Positions 8,720 through 16,722 of a DNA stretch of 64,000 nucleotides are shown here, piece after piece; position 1 is the stretch's first letter, and each line of letters begins with the position of its first letter. Where the stretch lies: assembly GCA_942492025.1 (NCBI GenBank), contig CALODJ010000008.1, positions 528,964 through 592,963 of the forward strand, written 5' to 3'. A model generated the notes under the pieces. That model was not told the DNA's origin, ran no database searches, and was given only the letters and a program-made list of their open reading frames with translations. The position numbers were made by a program, and so were the translations under genes. The DNA comes from JABDQW01 sp942492025 (lineage in GTDB: Bacteria; Pseudomonadota; Gammaproteobacteria; SZUA-229).

Positions 8720-9489
8720 AACTCAGCGCTCAATATAATGCTTTGAAAACGATCACCATCAAGGAGTTTCTCAGGTTCATACGTATATGGCTTCAGACCG
8801 TCGTGCCGCCAGCTATCACTGTAGCGCTGTATTTCATCATTTTTGGCGAACTGATTGGTTCGCAGATCGGCGATATTGACGGATTTTCCTATATCGACTA
8901 CATCGTGCCGGGTCTGATTTTGATGGCCGTTATCAGTAACGCCTATGCCAACTGCGTATCATCCTTTTTCAGCTCGAAGTTCCATCGCAGTGTGGAAGAA
9001 ATGATGATTTCACCCTTGCCCAACTACATCATCATAGCGGGCTATGTATCGGGTGGTATGATGCGAGGTATCGTCGTTGGTATCGTTGTTACCCTTGTTT
9101 CGATGTTCTTTACCCGTATCGAGATCCACAGTTATAGCGTCACTCTGGCGGTGTTTGTACTGACGTCTATCCTGTTTGCGCTGGCAGGCTTCATCAACGC
9201 GGTTTACGCCAAGACATTCGATGATATCAGCATCATCCCCACTTTTATTCTGACGCCGCTCACTTATCTCGGTGGTATATTCTATTCTATTAACATGCTG
9301 CCCGAAGTCTGGCAGAAGATTTCACTGGCTAACCCTATCCTGTATATGATTAACGCATTTCGCTATGGGTTTCTGGGTATAACCGATATTGATCTGACCG
9401 TCGCGTTCATTATCATCCTATGCTTTATCACGGGCCTTTTCATATTTGCATTACGTCTGCTGGATAAGGGTGTCGGCATTAAGCCGTAA
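8716..9489 (+). CDS. ABC-2 type exporter, permease subunit (YadH-like)
   Basis: A 257-residue inner-membrane protein with six hydrophobic segments (for example VVPPAITVALYFIIFG, YIVPGLILMAVISNAYAN, FIIILCFITGLFIFALRLL). It shows the ABC-2 pattern FGELIGSQIG...YIDYIVPG and PLTYLGGIFYSINMLPEVWQ. It would form the channel of the exporter with the ATPase encoded just upstream. The 4-base overlap suggests coupled translation. Confidence 0.93.
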   Translation: MKLSAQYNALKTITIKEFLRFIRIWLQTVVPPAITVALYFIIFGELIGSQIGDIDGFSYIDYIVPGLILMAVISNAYANCVSSFFSSKFHRSVEEMMISPLPNYIIIAGYVSGGMMRGIVVGIVVTLVSMFFTRIEIHSYSVTLAVFVLTSILFALAGFINAVYAKTFDDISIIPTFILTPLTYLGGIFYSINMLPEVWQKISLANPILYMINAFRYGFLGITDIDLTVAFIIILCFITGLFIFALRLLDKGVGIKP

Positions 9490-9596
9490 TTCGAACAGCC
9501 CTGGCGTTTTATAGTCTGCAACCGAAACGACAATATAGACAGCTATATTACTGTCCGCGAATAATGCGAAAAACGCAAACAAAAAACCCAATGCAA

Positions 9597-9705
9597 TCCG
9601 CAAATAAACGCGAATACACGTAAATATCGATTGGAGTTTTTCTTGGTAAAAATGCTTAACATAAACACCCGAGACTATTAGCGTTCATTTGCGTTTATTT
9701 GCGGA
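9597..9705. repeat. Inverted repeat of TTTATTTGCGG type
   Basis: TCCGCAAATAAACGCGAAT (9597-9615) pairs with GCGTTCATTTGCGTTTATTTGCGGA (9681-9705). A related stretch, CGTGTTTATTTGCGGACTAAA, occurs near 35611-35631. This fills part of the 376-base gap after the exporter. No gene is seen. Confidence 0.6.
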
Positions 9706-9760
9706 AAAATAGAATTTTTTATCTGCACCTGCACCCTTCCGATATACCTTGTGAACAGAC

Positions 9761-9836
9761 GTAGGGTGCGCCGTGCGCACCATTGAGCGGGTATTTTATT
9801 GATAGTACCGGTCCCGGTGCGCGCGGCGCACCCTAC
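9761..9836. repeat. Paired REP hairpin
   Basis: The arm at 9761-9781 and its inverse at 9816-9836 (with one change, GCGCGCGG) belong to the GGTGCGCACGGCGCACC family. It lies between convergent genes and may serve as a terminator for both. Confidence 0.75.
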
Positions 9837-9865
9837 CTGTGATATGCCGCTTTAAGATTATGGTC

Positions 9866-10384
9866 TCAGGTGTTTTCAGACAGTGCGGGGATATTGCGCT
9901 GCAAAGCAGCAAAGCCACCAAACAGTAACGCGGTAAATACAAGATTGCCCAACAGACTGTTCTGGAAAAACGGTATGGCGGCAATATAGGCCTGCATAAG
10001 CCCATCGACTGTCATCGGATACAGGCCGGAAGTCACCCATACACCAAAGTTAGTCAGCAAAAAGAACAGAACCGATGCAGCCACTGCGGCGATTGCGATG
10101 CGGCCTGTATTTATCTGCTTCCTGATCCAGAAACCAATGACAACGGTTAATGCAAATCCCCCATACACGTACAGCATGGTGTCATGCAGGCCGAGGATGA
10201 GATCGCTCAGTAATAGCGCAAGACAAGGCACAAGAAAGGCAACGCGTTTGTCGGAGAAGTAGGTGCCACCAAACAACGCCATTGCCGCGACAGGTGATAC
10301 ATTGGGCGGATGCGGCAGTATTCGGAATACCGCTACCGCAAATATGATCAAAGCCAGTGTTATTAATCGGGTATTCATCACCAT
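9866..10384 (-). CDS. DUF6580-family membrane protein
   Basis: A 172-residue protein with about five membrane helices. It contains RILPHPPNVSPVAAMALFGG, the signature of the DUF6580 family of putative transport proteins that look like ECF-type substrate-binding components. The helices are near residues 5-20, 45-65, 70-85, 98-118 and 140-160. ATG codons at 10384 and 10378 are both possible starts. No partner genes are near, so the substrate is unknown. Confidence 0.8.
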   Translation of the reverse strand: MVMNTRLITLALIIFAVAVFRILPHPPNVSPVAAMALFGGTYFSDKRVAFLVPCLALLLSDLILGLHDTMLYVYGGFALTVVIGFWIRKQINTGRIAIAAVAASVLFFLLTNFGVWVTSGLYPMTVDGLMQAYIAAIPFFQNSLLGNLVFTALLFGGFAALQRNIPALSENT

Positions 10385-10444
10385 CTCGATGCCGTCTTCA
10401 TGTTCCGATCGATCTTAGCATAAGCGCTCGCAGGAAACTGTATT

Positions 10445-10600
10445 TTAAGGAAGCTCTGAATAATTTCATCCAGGAATTATCAATGCGCGAAAAACAAAAA
10501 TGCGATTTTATTTTTTTTATTTTCAATCACGTATATGATTGAAAATGGTGGCACATCCATGTGCCGCAATGAAACGCTGAATATATCAGAGTTTCCTTAG
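10445..10600. repeat. MITE-like element, family C
   Basis: The ends AAGGAAGCTCTGA (10447-10459) and TCAGAGTTTCCTT (10586-10598) are inverted repeats with one mismatch. The inside holds two more palindromes, TTTTCAATCA...TGATTGAAAA (10520-10545) and GGCACATCCATGTGCC (10550-10565), and a long T run. There is no coding capacity. The left end also occurs alone at 2415. Confidence 0.65.
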
Positions 10601-10687
10601 TCTATTGGCTTGCAGCTGCTACAAGTCTAAGATGTAGTGGATCGCGGTCGTTTCAGCCAGACGAAACCACGAAATAAAGGAATCCTG

Positions 10688-12340
10688 ATGAAAGCATCTG
10701 ATCTGTTTGTGCAATGCCTGGAAGCTGAAGGCATCGAATATATCTTCGGTGTACCCGGTGAAGAAAACGCCGATTTCATGCTGTCGCTGGAGAAATCGGA
10801 CGCAATAAAGTTCATCCTGTGCAGACACGAACAGGGCGCTGCCTTCATGGCTGAAATCTACGGCCGACTTACCGGGCACACTGCCGGCTGCCTGGGGACA
10901 CTCGGGCCCGGTGCGACCAATCTGATCACCGGCGTCGCAGATTCCAACATGGATCGTGCCCCCATGCTGGTACTGACCGGCCAGGGCGACACAGAGCGCC
11001 TGCACAAGGAGTCCCACCAGATCATGGACGTCGTCCAGATGTTCGATCCGGTGACGAAGTGGGCAACCACCGTTCTGCACCCGAACAACATCCCGGAGAT
11101 TGTGCGCAAGGCCGTTCGCCTGGCGCGCACCGAAAAACCGGGGGCCGTGCATATCGAGCTACCCGAGGATATCGCCAAGAAAGATGCAACGACCAGGCCG
11201 CTGCAGCCACAACGCTTTCGACGCCCGGTACCTGATGACAAAATTGTCGATGTTGCCTTTGAGATACTGAAGAAGGCCAAACGCCCGGTCATCCTCGCCG
11301 GTAACGGCTGTATTCGCAAGCGTGCCAGTAAACAGTTGCGGATGTTCTGCGAAAACACCGGCATCGGCGTGATCAGTACTTTCATGGCAAAAGGCTGCGT
11401 TGATATGGATGCCGATTACTGCCTGTATACCATCGGCCTTCAGGCCAAGGATGTGGTGGCCTGTGCGATGGATGCCGCCGATGTCGTGCTCGCGCTCGGT
11501 TATGACATGGTCGAGTATCATCCTGACCTGTGGAACGCCGAGGGCGACAAACACATCATACATGCAGACTTCCTGCCAGCGGAAATCGATGAGGACTATC
11601 ACCCCGAGACAGAAATTGTCGGCGACCTCGCGCATACCCTGTGGATGCTGAACCAGCGCGTCGAAGCCAATGGTGGTCTTGAGTTCGACCTTGCCCAGCA
11701 GGCCGCCACCCGCCGTGACATGAAGGCAGAACTTGAGATGTACAGGAATGACGACACCCAGGGCGTCATCAAACCCCAGAAGGTTTTATGGGATATACGC
11801 CATCTGCTGGGTCCAGAGGATATCCTGCTGTCGGATGTCGGCGCCCATAAGATGTGGATTGCCCGACACTACCAATGCCACGAACCCAACACCTGCCTGA
11901 TTCCGAACGGCTTCTGCTCAATGGGCTCGGCGCTTCCCGGTGCCATCGCAGCCAATCTGGTGTTACCTCAGCGGCGTGTTATCGCGGTTTGTGGTGACGC
12001 GGGATTCCTGATGAATGTACAGGAGATGGAAACGGCGCGCCGGCTGGATTCGAACATCGTTGCCATGGTATGGGAGGACCGGGAATATGGCCTGATCGCA
12101 TGGAAACAGCAAACACAATTCGGTACGCACACCGATCTAAGCTTTGGCAATCCGGACTGGCTGAAACTGGCAGACGCATTCGGCTGGAAAGGACACTTTG
12201 TCGATAACAGCAACGACCTCGCCCCTGTACTGGAAAGAGCCTTCAAGGAACGAGGGCCGAGCCTGGTCGTTGTACCGATAGATTATCGTGAGAACTTGAA
12301 ACTGACCGAACGCCTGGGCGACATTGCCTGCCCGATTTAA
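10688..12340 (+). CDS. alsS: Thiamine-diphosphate enzyme, AlsS-like acetolactate synthase
   Basis: A 550-residue enzyme with the three-domain layout of acetohydroxyacid synthases. It has FGVPGEENADF and the catalytic Glu in CRHEQGAAFMAE (about residue 47) in the Pyr domain, a central domain with VILAGNGCIRK, and a ThDP domain with GSALPGAIAANLVLP and the metal motif CGDAGFLMN...VWEDREYG. The residue usually Asn in the last motif is Glu. It would join two pyruvates to acetolactate. The ATG at 10688 follows AAAGGAA at a good distance, so it is preferred over an upstream ATG at 10637. An aldehyde dehydrogenase follows. Confidence 0.85.
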   Translation: MKASDLFVQCLEAEGIEYIFGVPGEENADFMLSLEKSDAIKFILCRHEQGAAFMAEIYGRLTGHTAGCLGTLGPGATNLITGVADSNMDRAPMLVLTGQGDTERLHKESHQIMDVVQMFDPVTKWATTVLHPNNIPEIVRKAVRLARTEKPGAVHIELPEDIAKKDATTRPLQPQRFRRPVPDDKIVDVAFEILKKAKRPVILAGNGCIRKRASKQLRMFCENTGIGVISTFMAKGCVDMDADYCLYTIGLQAKDVVACAMDAADVVLALGYDMVEYHPDLWNAEGDKHIIHADFLPAEIDEDYHPETEIVGDLAHTLWMLNQRVEANGGLEFDLAQQAATRRDMKAELEMYRNDDTQGVIKPQKVLWDIRHLLGPEDILLSDVGAHKMWIARHYQCHEPNTCLIPNGFCSMGSALPGAIAANLVLPQRRVIAVCGDAGFLMNVQEMETARRLDSNIVAMVWEDREYGLIAWKQQTQFGTHTDLSFGNPDWLKLADAFGWKGHFVDNSNDLAPVLERAFKERGPSLVVVPIDYRENLKLTERLGDIACPI

Positions 12341-12446
12341 AACAGGGGCGAGAGTCGAGGTAAAAGACAACTGATGAATCCATGCGCGATAAAACTACCG
12401 TACTCTCTATATCTCGATGGCAACGACTTTCAAATGGTAAAGAACA

Positions 12447-13883
12447 ATGACTAAGCACTTCCCACTTCTGGTTCCTGGCGCTGCGGCTGATGGCAAAGTT
12501 GAAGTTTCCGCACCGTATGATTGTGCGGTTATAGCAACGGTTGATACAGGCGGTAGTGAGGCAGTTGATACAGCCCTGAAAACTGCTGATGCGCTGTTTC
12601 GAGACCAAAATAGCTGGCTGATCGCCGAGCAGCGTATTCAAGTCCTGGCCAAAACAGCGGACATCATGCAATCACGTTTCGATGAGCTTGCCGTTGAAGC
12701 TGCCCGCGAGGGCGGCAAGCCGCTGATGGATTCTAAAGTCGAAGTTGCTCGTGCAATCGATGGCATCAAGAACTGCATTGAAGTATTGCGCACCGAGCAC
12801 GGTGAGGAAATCCCGATGCAGAAAAATGCGGCCTCGATGAACCGTCTCGCATTCACCACGCACGAGCCCATTGGTGTTGTTGTTGCTGTCAGTGCCTTCA
12901 ACCATCCGCTCAACCTTGCGGTGCACCAGATCGGTCCCGCAGTTGCAGCGGGCTGCCCGGTTATCATCAAACCGGCTGGCGATACCCCCTTATCCTGTTT
13001 TCGCCTGATCGGCATACTGCGTGAAGCCGGACTGCCAGAAGCCTGGTGCCAGGGTATTTTGACCTCCGGCCTCGATGTGGCCACGCAACTGGTGGCGGAT
13101 AAGCGCGTCGGCTTCTTTAGCTTCATTGGCAGCGCCGGTGTCGGCTGGATGCTGCGCTCCAAACTCGCACCCGGAACCCGTTGTGCGCTGGAACATGGCG
13201 GTGTCGCACCAGTGATCGTGGCCGAGGATGCCGATCTCGATGATGCTATTCCTCTGCTTGCAAAGGCCGGTTTCTATCATGCCGGTCAGGTCTGCGTTTC
13301 CGTGCAAAGAGTGTATGCGCATTCATCCATCGCACGGCAACTCGCCGAACGCATCGCCGCAGCCGGCAGCAACATGAAAGTCGGTGATCCAATCTTGCCA
13401 GACACCGATATTGGCCCACTCATCAGGCAGGCAGAAGTCGACCGTGTTGATGAATGGGTCCAGGATGCAGTCAACAAGGGCGCTGAACTCATCAGTGGCG
13501 GCAGCAAATTGAGCGACACCACCTACGAAGCCACCGTATTGTTCAACCCGCCAGACGATGCCGTCATTTCGTGCAACGAAGTATTCGGCCCGGTAATTCA
13601 GGTTTATGCATTCGACGACATCGATGAAGCCATAGCCCGGGCCAATGCGCTCGATGTTTCATTCCAGGCCGCCGTGTTCTCCAAAAACATCGACACCTGC
13701 ATGCACGCCTTCAAACGCCTGAACGGCTCGGCCATCATGGTGAATGATCACACCGCTTTTCGTGTCGACTGGATGCCTTTTGCCGGCTTGAAACATTCCG
13801 GCTACGGCGTAGGCGGTATACCTTACACGTTCAGAGATATGCAGAGCGAGAAAATGATGGTGATACGTTCACCGTCGTTGTAG
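12447..13883 (+). CDS. NAD(P)-dependent aldehyde dehydrogenase family protein
   Basis: A 478-residue ALDH-fold enzyme. It has VSAFNHPLNLAVHQIGPA (general base Asn), the cofactor Lys in VIIKPAGDTPLS, FIGSAGVGW, catalytic Glu in ALEHGG and catalytic Cys in HAGQVCVSVQR (about 283). The end AGLKHSGYGVGGIPYTFRDMQ is typical. It would oxidise an aldehyde to an acid. It lies 106 bases after the AlsS-like gene on the same strand; the pair may handle a shared keto-acid or aldehyde pool. The real substrate is unknown. Confidence 0.88.
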   Translation: MTKHFPLLVPGAAADGKVEVSAPYDCAVIATVDTGGSEAVDTALKTADALFRDQNSWLIAEQRIQVLAKTADIMQSRFDELAVEAAREGGKPLMDSKVEVARAIDGIKNCIEVLRTEHGEEIPMQKNAASMNRLAFTTHEPIGVVVAVSAFNHPLNLAVHQIGPAVAAGCPVIIKPAGDTPLSCFRLIGILREAGLPEAWCQGILTSGLDVATQLVADKRVGFFSFIGSAGVGWMLRSKLAPGTRCALEHGGVAPVIVAEDADLDDAIPLLAKAGFYHAGQVCVSVQRVYAHSSIARQLAERIAAAGSNMKVGDPILPDTDIGPLIRQAEVDRVDEWVQDAVNKGAELISGGSKLSDTTYEATVLFNPPDDAVISCNEVFGPVIQVYAFDDIDEAIARANALDVSFQAAVFSKNIDTCMHAFKRLNGSAIMVNDHTAFRVDWMPFAGLKHSGYGVGGIPYTFRDMQSEKMMVIRSPSL

Positions 13884-13936
13884 ATCGTATTTAACGTAGA
13901 GGTGCTGAGATCGCAGAACGCGTTATCACCAATAAC

Positions 13937-14008
13937 GTAGGGTGCGCCGTGCGCACCATATTACTCGTGTTGGACTGCTGGTAATTCGGTGCGCACGGCG
14001 CACCCTAC
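13937..14008. repeat. Paired REP hairpin
   Basis: Arms at 13937-13957 and 13988-14008 with the GGTGCGCACGGCGCACC core and a 30-base loop. It lies just after the aldehyde dehydrogenase gene and could end its transcript. Confidence 0.8.
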
Positions 14009-14018
14009 TATTCAATAA

Positions 14019-14210
14019 CTAGTAAAAGCCCCACCTGAAGCCCAGCGACAAGGTGGAGAACTCGGGACTGGATGAATTGATGACTTCCCAGTCTGCCGTT
14101 ATCGCCAATGCCCTGGTAAAGCTGTACGAAACACCCAGGCCATAAAACATATCCAGTCCGTCTGCAGTCGCAGTGATAGTATTTCTTTGCAGACCAGCAT
14201 CACCGATGTG
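14019..14210 (-). pseudogene. Outer-membrane beta-barrel protein, C-terminal remnant
   Basis: On the minus strand a frame bounded by TAA at 14211-14213 and TAG at 14019-14021 gives alternating hydrophobic strands (LDMFYGLGVSYSFTRALA, LAITADWEVINSS, FSTLSLGFRWGFY) and ends in an aromatic residue. This is the pattern of the last strands of an OmpA/porin-like barrel. There is no start codon or signal peptide, so only the tail of a lost gene remains. Confidence 0.6.
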
Positions 14211-14276
14211 TTACAAGCAATACGTTAGCATTGCGTCTTTTTCGCTCTTGCGGTGAAATAACACATCCAGGCCGTA

Positions 14277-15176
14277 TCAGTCATTCCACAGCCAGGCAGC
14301 GCCTCTTACACCCGATGAATCCCCGAACTTCGGTGGCATCAGTTTTGTATCCACCCGGTCAGAAAACACGTACTTTTCCCACAATTTGGGTACATTATAA
14401 TAGAGCCGTTGAATATTGCCCATGCCACCACCGAGTACGATCACATCGGGATCAAGAATATTGATCACATGTGCCAGGCTCCTTGCCATACGGTCTTCAT
14501 ATCGGTGCAGACAGGATTCGGCGATAGCATTGCCTGCTGAAGCAAGCTCGACAATTTGCCTGGCATCGAGCACCGACCCGGACAGTGCAAGATAATCGTG
14601 ACTCATACCTGGGCCCGATATCCAGGTCTCGATGCAACCCTGTTTACCGCAGTAACACGACGGCCCGGGGCGTTCGTTATCCTGCGGCCACGGCAAAGGG
14701 TTGTGGCCCCATTCACCCGCGATTGCGTTGGGACCTTGCAGCAGATGGTTCCCGACCACAACGCCTGCACCCGTTCCGGTACCGGCGATGACACCAAAAA
14801 CCACATTGGCGCCTGCGGCTGCCCCATCGGTCGCTTCCGATAATGCAAAGCAATTGGCATCATTGGCGACCCTGACGTCCCGATGGAGCAATTTTTTCAG
14901 GTCCTCGTGAACCGCTTTTCCGTTCATGCAGACGGTGTTTGAGTTTTTTAACAGGCCCGTTGCTGGCGAAATGGCACCCGGTGTCCCGATACCAATGCTC
15001 CCGCGTTGATTCAGTCCGGTTTCTATATCATTCACCAGAACACTGATGCATTGCAGCATTGCGGCGTAATCATCTGCCGGTGTGGGTACGCGTTCACGGA
15101 ACAGTTCTTCACCGCTGGCAGAGAGGGCAATACCTTCGATTTTGGTACCGCCGAGATCGATGCCGATTTTGATCAT
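14277..15176 (-). CDS. ROK family sugar kinase (fructokinase/Mak-like)
   Basis: A 299-residue kinase. It has the phosphate motif IGIDLGGTKIEGIAL (residues 4-18), SIGIGTPGAISPATG, catalytic Asp in ANDANCFALSEA, GVIAGTGTGAG, and the ROK zinc motif GEWGHNPLP with CYCGKQGCIE. It would phosphorylate a hexose with ATP. The pattern is closest to Mak-type fructokinases, but other ROK hexokinases cannot be excluded. A hexose-6-phosphate mutarotase gene lies far off at 35642. It stands alone, flanked by repeats. Confidence 0.87.
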   Translation of the reverse strand: MIKIGIDLGGTKIEGIALSASGEELFRERVPTPADDYAAMLQCISVLVNDIETGLNQRGSIGIGTPGAISPATGLLKNSNTVCMNGKAVHEDLKKLLHRDVRVANDANCFALSEATDGAAAGANVVFGVIAGTGTGAGVVVGNHLLQGPNAIAGEWGHNPLPWPQDNERPGPSCYCGKQGCIETWISGPGMSHDYLALSGSVLDARQIVELASAGNAIAESCLHRYEDRMARSLAHVINILDPDVIVLGGGMGNIQRLYYNVPKLWEKYVFSDRVDTKLMPPKFGDSSGVRGAAWLWND

Positions 15177-15221
15177 GGTGTTAATAACCGCAAAGTCGCA
15201 GAGTACGCGAAGGTTTGAGTT

Positions 15222-15249
15222 TGGCCTGTAACGCTTTACTTATACAGGC
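15222..15249. repeat. Inverted repeat GGCCTGTA...TACAGGCC
   Basis: An 8-base perfect stem with a 12-base loop, upstream of the ROK kinase start. No T run follows directly, so a terminator role is uncertain. Confidence 0.4.
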
Positions 15250-15335
15250 CTGGGCTTTTCATCCAATCGTGAAATAGACCAACGTCATTGCTGTATGTGT
15301 TACGTATTTCGTTGATGAAATAACGCGTACACATC

Positions 15336-15410
15336 GTAGGGTGCGCCGTGCGCACCGAAATCAGTAGAACTGCAGGAGGACTGCCGAGCGGTGCGCACGG
15401 CGCACCCTAC
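15336..15410. repeat. Paired REP hairpin
   Basis: Arms at 15336-15356 and 15390-15410 with the GGTGCGCACGGCGCACC core. The left flank (TATTTCGTTGATGAAATAACG) is shared with the copy at 2470. It is 82 bases past the end of the cobalamin operon and may end it. Confidence 0.8.
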
Positions 15411-15491
15411 CTCCTCTGTATCATCACTACACAAGAACCAGAAAGTTCCGCAGCAGTTGCAGGTAATAAATCACTGCTAACCGTTCTCTAA

Positions 15492-16040
15492 TCACTGTTC
15501 TCTTTTCCTCCAGTACACTTCACTCTCGTTCGTGTCTCGGGTCAGCACCCTCGCCAGCACAAACAGCAGATCAGAAAGCCTGTTGACATAAGCCAGCAAA
15601 TCCGCAGCCAGTGCTCTATCCTGGTGATGCGCTACCAGGCTGCGTTCGGCACGCCTGCAGACAGCGCGCGTTACATGGCACAGGGACGCAGCTTCACCGC
15701 CGCCCGGAAGTATGAACTCCTGCAATGGCGGCAACTCTGCGTTGAAATGGTCGAGCTGATGTTCCAGAAAGCTGACGTCTTCTGCCATGATGATTGCTTG
15801 AGAAAGACTGAGTTCAGCACCGACATTAAACAGGTCATGCTGAATCCTGCTGATTAGCTCGTGTAACTCAGCGTTACTGACCTTTGATGCGAGCAGGCCG
15901 ACGAAGCTGTTGAGCTCATCGATGTCGCCCTGCGCGTGTATCAGGCTGTCGGTTTTACTGAGTCGGCTACCATCAGCCGTTCCGGTCTCACCGGCATCAC
16001 CGGTACGCGTATAAATTTTCGTCAGTCGATTGCCCATCAT
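15492..16040 (-). CDS. PduO-type cob(I)alamin adenosyltransferase
   Basis: A 182-residue protein with the ATP-binding N-terminus KIYTRTGDAGETGTADGSRLSK and conserved helices GDIDELNSFVGLL, FILPGGGEAASLCHVTRAVCRRAER and VNRLSDLLFVLARV, which define the PduO/MMAB family. It transfers the adenosyl group of ATP to cob(I)alamin to make coenzyme B12. It starts one base after the tonB stop, so it is the last gene of the riboswitch-led operon: imported corrinoid is activated by this enzyme. MMGN gives two possible start codons. Confidence 0.93.
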   Translation of the reverse strand: MMGNRLTKIYTRTGDAGETGTADGSRLSKTDSLIHAQGDIDELNSFVGLLASKVSNAELHELISRIQHDLFNVGAELSLSQAIIMAEDVSFLEHQLDHFNAELPPLQEFILPGGGEAASLCHVTRAVCRRAERSLVAHHQDRALAADLLAYVNRLSDLLFVLARVLTRDTNESEVYWRKREQ

Positions 16041-16712
16041 TCAGATCATATTGAAGACGACATCGACCTGGAACGCTTCAGGCTGGTGCAGATAGTCTTT
16101 GGCAGGCTCGAACGGTTCAATGCCCTGTACTGCTTCGAGCGCGGCCTTGTCGAGTATTCCTGTTTTGCTTGAATGCACCAGCCGGGTGTCGTTGATCGTA
16201 CCGTCGGGATGGAGCACAAACTCGACCCGGGCGACACCTTCCCGACGTTGCCGTCTGGCCATGTAGGGATACTGCTTGTGCTCACTTATCTTGCTGTGTA
16301 ACAGCTCGACTATGACGCTGCTGTGTCCTGCGGCACTGGTCGAGCGGGTCAGAGCCTGTTTGCCTGAATCGTGGTCAATACTCTCCGTTGCAGTTGCACC
16401 AGCGGATGGAATAACAGCCCCAGTGACAAATTTTGCCAGCCGGTTATCCGGCGTTTTCTCGCGATCAACCGTATTGCTGTGTTTAATTCTCCGGGTTTGT
16501 TGCGACCGCTGTGACTGAGCCGCCTCACTGCGGGCTGCCCGTTCGGTTTCACGCTGGTTTGAGACAGTGCTGGAGCTCACCAGCTCGATGTGTATGCCAG
16601 TACCCGTTGCCTGCATGACCTCATGCGTCTGTACGACACCAAATATCACAGACGCATGCAACGCAAGCGATATCGTCGTAGTCATTGTGATCGGGCTGAG
16701 CGCAGGTTTCAT
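16041..16712 (-). CDS. tonB: Energy transducer TonB
   Basis: A 223-residue protein with one N-terminal membrane helix (TTTISLALHASVIFGVV), a long polar linker (residues 45-130) that would span the periplasm, and a TonB C-terminal domain. That domain contains YPYMARRQRREGVARVEFVLHPDG and GIEPFEPAKDYLHQPE. It couples the proton-motive force to the receptor encoded 10 bases upstream, so it is probably dedicated to that receptor. The linker lacks the usual Pro-rich repeats but is long enough. Confidence 0.9.
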   Translation of the reverse strand: MKPALSPITMTTTISLALHASVIFGVVQTHEVMQATGTGIHIELVSSSTVSNQRETERAARSEAAQSQRSQQTRRIKHSNTVDREKTPDNRLAKFVTGAVIPSAGATATESIDHDSGKQALTRSTSAAGHSSVIVELLHSKISEHKQYPYMARRQRREGVARVEFVLHPDGTINDTRLVHSSKTGILDKAALEAVQGIEPFEPAKDYLHQPEAFQVDVVFNMI

Positions 16713-16722
16713 CGCGTATAGA

